From: Candidatus Rokuibacteriota bacterium
GTDB taxonomy: Bacteria; Methylomirabilota; Methylomirabilia; Rokubacteriales; CSP1-6
DNA length: 64,000 nucleotides
Reading direction: 5' to 3'
Assembly (NCBI GenBank): GCA_003221695.1
Contig: QHSX01000045.1
Coordinates: 1-64,000, forward strand
Part shown: in pieces, positions 59,541 through 64,000 of the stretch
How the letters are laid out: each line of letters opens with the position of its first letter
Numbering within the stretch: the first letter of the stretch is position 1
Made by a program: the position numbers and the translations under genes
The notes under the pieces: generated by a model
Database searches by the model: none
Told to the model about the DNA's origin: nothing
The model's input: only the letters and a program-made list of their open reading frames with translations

Positions 59541-60557
59541 GTGAAGCTCGACGTCGGCATGCTGACCCACGATCTGCAATCCATCCCGAGCTACGCCCGC
59601 AAGGTCGAGGCGCTCGGGTACGACTGCCTGTGGTCCTCGGAGACGCAGCACGATCCGTTCCTGCCGCTCGCCGTGGCGGCCACGGTCACGTCCGAGATCA
59701 AGCTCGGCACGGCGATCGCGGTGGCGTTCCCTCGGAGCCCCATGGTGCTCGCCCACATCGCCTGGGATCTCCAGAGAGCGTCCGCGGGCCGTTTCGTCCT
59801 CGGCCTCGGCACGCAGGTGAAGGGTCACAACGAGCGGCGCTTCTCGGTGAAGTTCGAGTCGCCCGGCCCCAAGATGCACGAGATCGTGCTCGCCCTGCGC
59901 GCCATCTGGGACTGCTGGCAGAACGGGACCAAGCTCGACGTCAAGGGCCGCTTCTACCGCTTCGACCTGATGACGCCGTTCTTCAACCCCGGCCCCATCG
60001 CCCATCCGAGGATCCCCGTGTACATCGCGGGCGTGAACCGGTACATGTGCCGGATCGCGGGCGAGGTCTGCGACGGCCTGCACGTCCACCCGTTCAACAG
60101 CCCAACGTACCTGCGCGAGTACGTCCAGCCCGCCGTCAACGAAGGGCTCCGCGCCTCGGGCCGGAAGCGGGAGGACTTCACCTACGTCACGTCGACATTC
60201 GTCGTGGTCGGGGACACCGAACAGGAGCTCGCCCAGCACCGGCAGTCGGTGAGGCAACAGATCGCCTTCTACGCCTCGACGCGCACCTACGAGCCCGTGC
60301 TCGCCGCCCACGGCTGGCAGGACCTCACGCCCGCGCTCCACCGGAAGTCGGTCGAAGGGGACTGGAAGGGCATGGCCGACCTGATCACCGACGAGATGGT
60401 GGAGACGTTCGCCGTCACCGGCACGTACGCGACGATCGGGCGGACGCTCAGGGAGCGCTACGCGGGGCTCCTCGATCGCACGTCGCTCTACCAGCCGTAC
60501 CAGCCCGGGCTCGACGACCCGCGCCTGCCCCGGCTCGTCAAAGAGTTTAACGGGTGA
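59541..60557 (+). CDS. Luciferase-like F420-dependent oxidoreductase (TIGR03617-like)
   Basis: 338 residues from GTG with SD GGAGGAGG. KLDVGMLTHDLQSIPSYARK opening, ALGYDCLWSSETQHDPFLPL near 28, SEIKLGTAIAVAFPRSPMVL near 52, GRFVLGLGTQVKGHNERRFS near 87, HPRIPVYIAGVNRYMCRIAGE near 155. GTQVKGHNERR is the signature I associate with the TIGR03617 group. Third luciferase-like enzyme in the window. It may act on acyl-CoA intermediates of the surrounding operon; substrate unknown. Confidence 0.89.
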   Translation: MKLDVGMLTHDLQSIPSYARKVEALGYDCLWSSETQHDPFLPLAVAATVTSEIKLGTAIAVAFPRSPMVLAHIAWDLQRASAGRFVLGLGTQVKGHNERRFSVKFESPGPKMHEIVLALRAIWDCWQNGTKLDVKGRFYRFDLMTPFFNPGPIAHPRIPVYIAGVNRYMCRIAGEVCDGLHVHPFNSPTYLREYVQPAVNEGLRASGRKREDFTYVTSTFVVVGDTEQELAQHRQSVRQQIAFYASTRTYEPVLAAHGWQDLTPALHRKSVEGDWKGMADLITDEMVETFAVTGTYATIGRTLRERYAGLLDRTSLYQPYQPGLDDPRLPRLVKEFNG

Positions 60558-60629
60558 GCTTCACCGACCGTCGGGCGCCGGGGCCGCGAAGGCGCCCCGA
60601 CGGCGAACATGGCAGACCCCGGAGGCGAC

Positions 60630-61871
60630 ATGGCTGACCTGTACGATCTCGGCGAGCGACCGCCCCTCGGCGAAGTGCCGAAGCGCATGCACGCGTACGT
60701 CGTGCGCCAGAACCGCTTCGGTCCGCCGCGCGAGGCGTGGCGGCGCGAGATCATCCCAACGCCGACCCTCGGCGCCGACGAGGCGTTGATCTACGTGATG
60801 GCGTCGGGGATCAACTACAACAACGTCTGGGCGGCGCTGGGCGCGCCACTCGACGTGATCGGCGAGCGCCAGAAGGCGGGGGAGCCCGAGGACTTCCACG
60901 CCGGCGGCAGCGACTGCTCCGGCATCGTCTGGGCCGCCGGCCGCGACGTAAAGCACGTGCGGGTCGGCGACGAGGTCGTCGTCCACAGCGGCTGGTGGCG
61001 GCCCGACGACTCGTGGGTGCGCTCGGGCCGTGACCCGATGCTCGCCGAGTCGACGCGCATCTGGGGGTACCAGACCAACTACGGCAGCTACTGCCAGTTC
61101 GCCCGCGCTCAGGCTCATCAATGCGTGCCGAAGCCGAAACGGCTGACCTGGGAGGAAGCGGGCTGCTTCCTCCTCTGCGCGTCCACGGCCTACCGGATGC
61201 TCACGGGCTGGCCGCCCCATATCGTCGAGCGCGGCGACGTCGTCCTCGTCTGGGGAGCGGCGGGCGGGCTCGGGAGTCTGGCGCTCGAGATCACACGCGC
61301 CGCCGGCGGCCGGGCGGTCGCGATCGTCTCCGACGAGGCGAAGCGGAAGTTCTGCGTCGATCACGGCGCCGCGGGCGTCGTCAACCGCGGCCAATTTTCC
61401 CACTGGGGACCGTTGCCCGACACCAAGGACGCCAAGGCGTACGGCGAGTGGGCGAAAGGCGCCCGTGCGTTCGGCAAGGCGATCTGGGATGCGCTGGGCG
61501 AGCGCGTGAGTCCACGCATCGTCTTCGAGCACCCGGGCGAGGCGACGCTGCCGACCTCCGTCTTCGTCTGCGCGACCGGCGGCATGGTCGTCATCTGCGC
61601 CGGCACGACCGGCTACAACGCCACGCTGGACCTGCGCTACCACTGGATGCGCCAGAAGCGGTTCCAGGGGAGCCACCTGTCCAACGATGAGCAGGCCGCC
61701 GCCGTCACACGGCTCGTCGCCGACGGCAAGGTGGACCCGTGCCTGTCGAAGACCTACGCCTTCGACGACATCCCGGAGTGCCACCAGCTGATGCTCGAGA
61801 ACAACCACCCATACGGAAACATGGCCGTCCTGGTGAACGCCCGGACGCCCGGGCAGGGCGTCTCGACGTGA
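60630..61871 (+). CDS. Crotonyl-CoA carboxylase/reductase-like enzyme
   Basis: 413 residues from ATG 60630, which has SD GGAGG at 5 nt; ATG 60609 adds seven residues and has no SD. Medium-chain reductase fold with ASGINYNNVWAALGAPLDV near 58, HAGGSDCSGIVWAAG near 89, LTWEEAGCFLLCASTAYRML near 173, NADPH loop WGAAGGLGSLALE near 207, and RYHWMRQKRFQGSHLS near 337. These are the places where crotonyl-CoA carboxylase/reductases hold their CO2-binding residues, so reductive carboxylation of an enoyl-CoA is plausible. Ethylmalonyl-CoA pathway partners are not in the window. Confidence 0.9.
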   Translation: MADLYDLGERPPLGEVPKRMHAYVVRQNRFGPPREAWRREIIPTPTLGADEALIYVMASGINYNNVWAALGAPLDVIGERQKAGEPEDFHAGGSDCSGIVWAAGRDVKHVRVGDEVVVHSGWWRPDDSWVRSGRDPMLAESTRIWGYQTNYGSYCQFARAQAHQCVPKPKRLTWEEAGCFLLCASTAYRMLTGWPPHIVERGDVVLVWGAAGGLGSLALEITRAAGGRAVAIVSDEAKRKFCVDHGAAGVVNRGQFSHWGPLPDTKDAKAYGEWAKGARAFGKAIWDALGERVSPRIVFEHPGEATLPTSVFVCATGGMVVICAGTTGYNATLDLRYHWMRQKRFQGSHLSNDEQAAAVTRLVADGKVDPCLSKTYAFDDIPECHQLMLENNHPYGNMAVLVNARTPGQGVST

Positions 61872-62449
61872 CGGGCCGTGCGCGTCGCGCCGTGCCCGGC
61901 GCGACGACGATCCTGGTCCTCGGCGCGCTGGCCCTCGCGCACGCCGACGCGGCTGACGAGGCGCCGTGGGCGCTCCTGCGCGCCGGCGGTCAGGTCATCG
62001 TCATGCGACACGCGGCGACCGACCGCTCGCTCGGTGACCCGCCGGGCTTCCGTCTGGACGATTGCTCCACCCAACGTAACCTCTCCGACGAGGGCCGCGC
62101 CCAGGCGCGCCGCGTCGGCGCCGCCTTCGCCACGAGAGGGATCCCGATCGGGCGCGTGCTCTCGAGCCAGTGGTGCCGCTGCCTCGAGACCGCGCGTCTG
62201 GCGTTCGGCGGGGCCGAGCCCTGGCCCGCGCTCAACTCATTCTTCCACGACCGCTCGCTCGAAGCCGAGCGGACCCGCGAGGTCCGCGCCCTCGTCTCCG
62301 AGCGCCCGGCGACGGCCAATCTGGTGCTCGTGACCCATCAGCTCAACATCGACGCCCTCGCCGGCGTCCACCCCCGAGAGGGCGAGCTGGTTGTCCTCAC
62401 GCCGCTCGGCCAAGGTCAGGTCCGCGTCGCGGGTACAATGAGGCCATGA
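61868..62449 (+). CDS. Exported histidine phosphatase family protein
   Basis: 193 residues from GTG 61868 (GTGA overlap). Signal peptide (TTILVLGALALAHADA), then the phosphohistidine motif VIVMRHAATDRS near 49, RNLSDEGRAQARRVG near 73, SSQWCRCLETA near 100, and the second His in VLVTHQLNI near 158. Periplasmic branch-2-like phosphatases of this size are common; substrate unknown. Its stop overlaps the phosphofructokinase ATG. Confidence 0.86.
   Translation: MTGRARRAVPGATTILVLGALALAHADAADEAPWALLRAGGQVIVMRHAATDRSLGDPPGFRLDDCSTQRNLSDEGRAQARRVGAAFATRGIPIGRVLSSQWCRCLETARLAFGGAEPWPALNSFFHDRSLEAERTREVRALVSERPATANLVLVTHQLNIDALAGVHPREGELVVLTPLGQGQVRVAGTMRP
62434..62439 (+). promoter_or_regulatory. 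Candidate internal -10 (TACAAT) for the phosphofructokinase gene
   Basis: TACAAT in GGGTACAATGAGGCC ends 6 nt before ATG 62446, within the end of the phosphatase gene. No -35 was seen. It could give a separate leaderless transcript. Confidence 0.45.
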
Positions 62450-63678
62450 AGACACTCGCCATCCTCGTCGGCGGGGGCCCGGCCCCCGGGATCAACGCGG
62501 TCATCGCGGCCGCGACGATCGAGGCACGGAACCGCGGCGCGCGCGTGCTCGGCTGCTACGACGGCTTCAAGTGGCTCGTCGAGGGCGACCTCGAGCACGT
62601 GACCGAGCTCACGATCAACGAGCTGTCGCACATCCACTTCGACGGCGGCTCGATCATCCGCACCTCCCGCACCAACCCCGCGCGTACGCCCGATGGCCCC
62701 GGCCGCGTCGCCGAGACGCTCAAGCGCCTCGGCGTCGACTACCTCATCACGATCGGCGGGGACGACACGGCCTTCGCGGTCTCCCGCGTCGCCCGCGCCC
62801 TGCCGGGGCTCGCCGTCGCGCACGTGCCGAAGACGATCGACAACGACCTGCCGCTCCCGAGCGACATCGTCACCTTTGGGTTCACCACGGCGTGCGGCCT
62901 CGGCAAGGACCTCGTCCGCAATCTGATGCAGGACGCCGCGACGACGGAACGCTGGTTCTTCGTGACCGTCATGGGCCGACGCGCGGGCCACCTCGCCCTC
63001 GGTATCGGCGGCGCCGCAGGCGCGACGCTCACCGTCGTCGCCGAAGAGTTCCCGGAGTCCAAGATCGCGCTGGACCGTCTCGCCGACGTCCTCGAGGGTG
63101 CGATCATCAAGCGCCGCCTGCACGGGCGCAACCACGGGGTCGCGATCCTCTCGGAGGGCCTCGCCGAGAAGCTCGACCTCGAGTCGCTCGGTCCCGTGGA
63201 GCGCGACCAGTACGGCAACGTCCGGCTGGCCGAGCTCGACCTGGGCCGGATGCTCAAGGACCGGGTCGCCGGGCGGTTGCGCGAGCGCAACGTGGACGTG
63301 ACGATCGTCGCGAAAGATCTCGGGTACGAGCTGCGATGCGCGCCGCCCGGCGCGCACGACATCCAGTACAGCCGGAGCCTCGGCTACTGGGCGACGCGCT
63401 TTCTCCTCGAGGGAGGCTCGAGCGCGATGGTGACGATCCAGGCCGGGCGCCTCGTGCCCATCCCCTTCGGGCTCCTGCTCGACCCGAAGACTGGCAAGAT
63501 CCGCGTGCGCTACGTCGAGGTCGACTCGGAGATGTACCAGACGCTCTACGCGTACATGATCCGCCTCAAGCCGGAAGACTTCGACGACCCGGCGAGCGTG
63601 GCGGCGCTCGCCAAGGCCGGCAACCTCAGCGAGAGCGAGTTCGTGAAGCGCTTCGCTCCCGTCGTCGGCCGCGCGTAG
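62446..63678 (+). CDS. pfp: 6-phosphofructokinase, PPi-dependent type
   Basis: 410 residues. LVGGGPAPGINAVIAAATIE at the start, IGGDDTAFAVSRVA near 104, HVPKTIDNDLPLPSDIVTFG near 126, VTVMGRRAGHLALG near 170. ATP-dependent enzymes have GGDGS and PGTIDND; here Asp replaces the first Gly and Lys the second, the established signature of pyrophosphate use. Likely reversible phosphorylation of fructose-6-phosphate in glycolysis/gluconeogenesis. Followed by a small palindromic repeat and a convergent Nudix gene. Confidence 0.9.
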   Translation: MKTLAILVGGGPAPGINAVIAAATIEARNRGARVLGCYDGFKWLVEGDLEHVTELTINELSHIHFDGGSIIRTSRTNPARTPDGPGRVAETLKRLGVDYLITIGGDDTAFAVSRVARALPGLAVAHVPKTIDNDLPLPSDIVTFGFTTACGLGKDLVRNLMQDAATTERWFFVTVMGRRAGHLALGIGGAAGATLTVVAEEFPESKIALDRLADVLEGAIIKRRLHGRNHGVAILSEGLAEKLDLESLGPVERDQYGNVRLAELDLGRMLKDRVAGRLRERNVDVTIVAKDLGYELRCAPPGAHDIQYSRSLGYWATRFLLEGGSSAMVTIQAGRLVPIPFGLLLDPKTGKIRVRYVEVDSEMYQTLYAYMIRLKPEDFDDPASVAALAKAGNLSESEFVKRFAPVVGRA

Positions 63679-63691
63679 AAACCTCCCCCCA

Positions 63692-63715
63692 GGAATCGTT
63701 GCGCCGGCGCTCGAA
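63692..63715. repeat. Short copy of the palindromic intergenic element
   Basis: GGAATCGTTGCGCCGGCGC followed by CTCGAA repeats the core of the element at 15945-15977 with the hairpin loop deleted; GCGCCGGCGC (63701-63710) is a perfect palindrome. It lies between convergent stops. Confidence 0.5.
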
Positions 63716-63721
63716 GCACGG

Positions 63722-64000
63722 TCAGTAGTACCCCGGATCGCCAGGCATCAACACGCGCCGCTTGCCGGAGTCGTCGAGCACGCGCGGTCGAATCGTCTCG
63801 ACCGGGCGTCCCGCGAGGCGCGCGAGCGCCACGGCGACCGACGGCGCGCCCTCGAAGAGCATGAGGTTGCGGACGGTCGGGTTGCGCAGCGAGATCTCAC
63901 CCCGCGCCGCGGCGTCGATCGCCTCACGCGGCCCAAGCCAACGAACCGCGATGACCTCCTTGCCATCGAGGGTCGCCTCCTGCCCTGCGGGCGCCTCGGC
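63722..64000 (-). CDS. Nudix-family hydrolase, C-terminal fragment
   Basis: The 5' end lies beyond the window; 92 codons remain. Residues GKEVIAVRWLGPREAIDAAA, ISLRNPTVRNLMLF and the tail RVLMPGDPGYY are typical of the C-terminal part of NUDT19-like Nudix proteins in Proteobacteria and relatives, where WxxPxEAL and PTxxNL follow the Nudix box. The Nudix box itself is outside, so activity cannot be judged. Confidence 0.65.
   Translation of the reverse strand, partial: AEAPAGQEATLDGKEVIAVRWLGPREAIDAAARGEISLRNPTVRNLMLFEGAPSVAVALARLAGRPVETIRPRVLDDSGKRRVLMPGDPGYY

Overview
The window is a very G+C-rich, tightly packed bacterial chromosome segment with 64 genes or gene fragments and no gene-free stretch longer than 300 bases. 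Three luciferase-like F420-dependent oxidoreductases plus an F420/PPOX reductase, several CaiB/BaiF CoA transferases and acyl-CoA synthetases, a LIV-type ABC transporter, a formate-tetrahydrofolate ligase and a pyrophosphate-type phosphofructokinase point to an environmental (soil or subsurface) heterotroph. Candidatus Rokubacteria / Methylomirabilota is my best guess. This is an inference from gene content and style; no rRNA or other phylogenetic marker is present. No tRNA, CRISPR array, insertion sequence or prophage was seen.

Layout. 1-8.5 kb: end of a phosphohexomutase, a HAD hydrolase, then a metal block. It holds CopC, a CopD-cytochrome c-redoxin fusion, a CusF-like protein, a YncE-type beta-propeller, a small membrane protein, a porin, a ZnuA-like binding protein and a ZnuB-like permease, with no ABC ATPase. 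8.5-24.7 kb: mostly single housekeeping or catabolic genes: PAP2 phosphatase, NDH-2, acyl-CoA dehydrogenase, metallo-beta-lactamase-fold hydrolases, MmgE/PrpD, CoA transferase, patatin, RidA, pirin, response regulator, AMP ligase and FTHFS. 24.7-28.8 kb: a MoxR-DUF58-transglutaminase operon.

28.8-47.4 kb is the most interesting region: two divergent operons that look like one catabolic island. Leftward from 42.6 kb run a helix-turn-helix/PAS/GAF sensor-regulator, a LIV-type transporter (binding protein, fused LivH-LivM permease, LivG, LivF), an enamidase-like amidohydrolase, DUF1015, an atypical RidA, a DUF1185 protein, a luciferase-like oxidoreductase and a molybdenum-hydroxylase large subunit, nearly all with overlapping or 1-5 nt junctions. 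Rightward from 42.77 kb run a cupin, LigA- and LigB-type extradiol dioxygenase subunits, an acetamidase/formamidase, a VOC-SnoaL fusion, a luciferase-like oxidoreductase and an F420 PPOX reductase. Together they could import a nitrogen-containing (hetero)aromatic compound, hydroxylate and reduce or cleave its ring, and hydrolyse the resulting enamide or amide. The substrate is not known.

47.4-54.2 kb: a protein with eight 14-residue repeats, three tandem GAF-GGDEF paralogues (the third with a broken active site), then a CADD/TenA-fold metal-oxidase candidate, a Rieske protein and a GlcG/HbpS-like protein. 54.3-63.7 kb: a promoter with a 52-residue HicB-like leader gene overlapping a CoA transferase, followed by an amidohydrolase, AMP ligase, nitronate monooxygenase-like enzyme, F420 oxidoreductase, crotonyl-CoA carboxylase/reductase-like enzyme, histidine phosphatase and PPi-type phosphofructokinase. 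The window ends in a truncated Nudix gene.

Two genome-style features recur. Sigma70-like -10 hexamers lie only 6-10 nt before several start codons, implying leaderless mRNAs. A 23-bp element occurs four times, three of them directly before gene starts and two of them as a perfect tandem.
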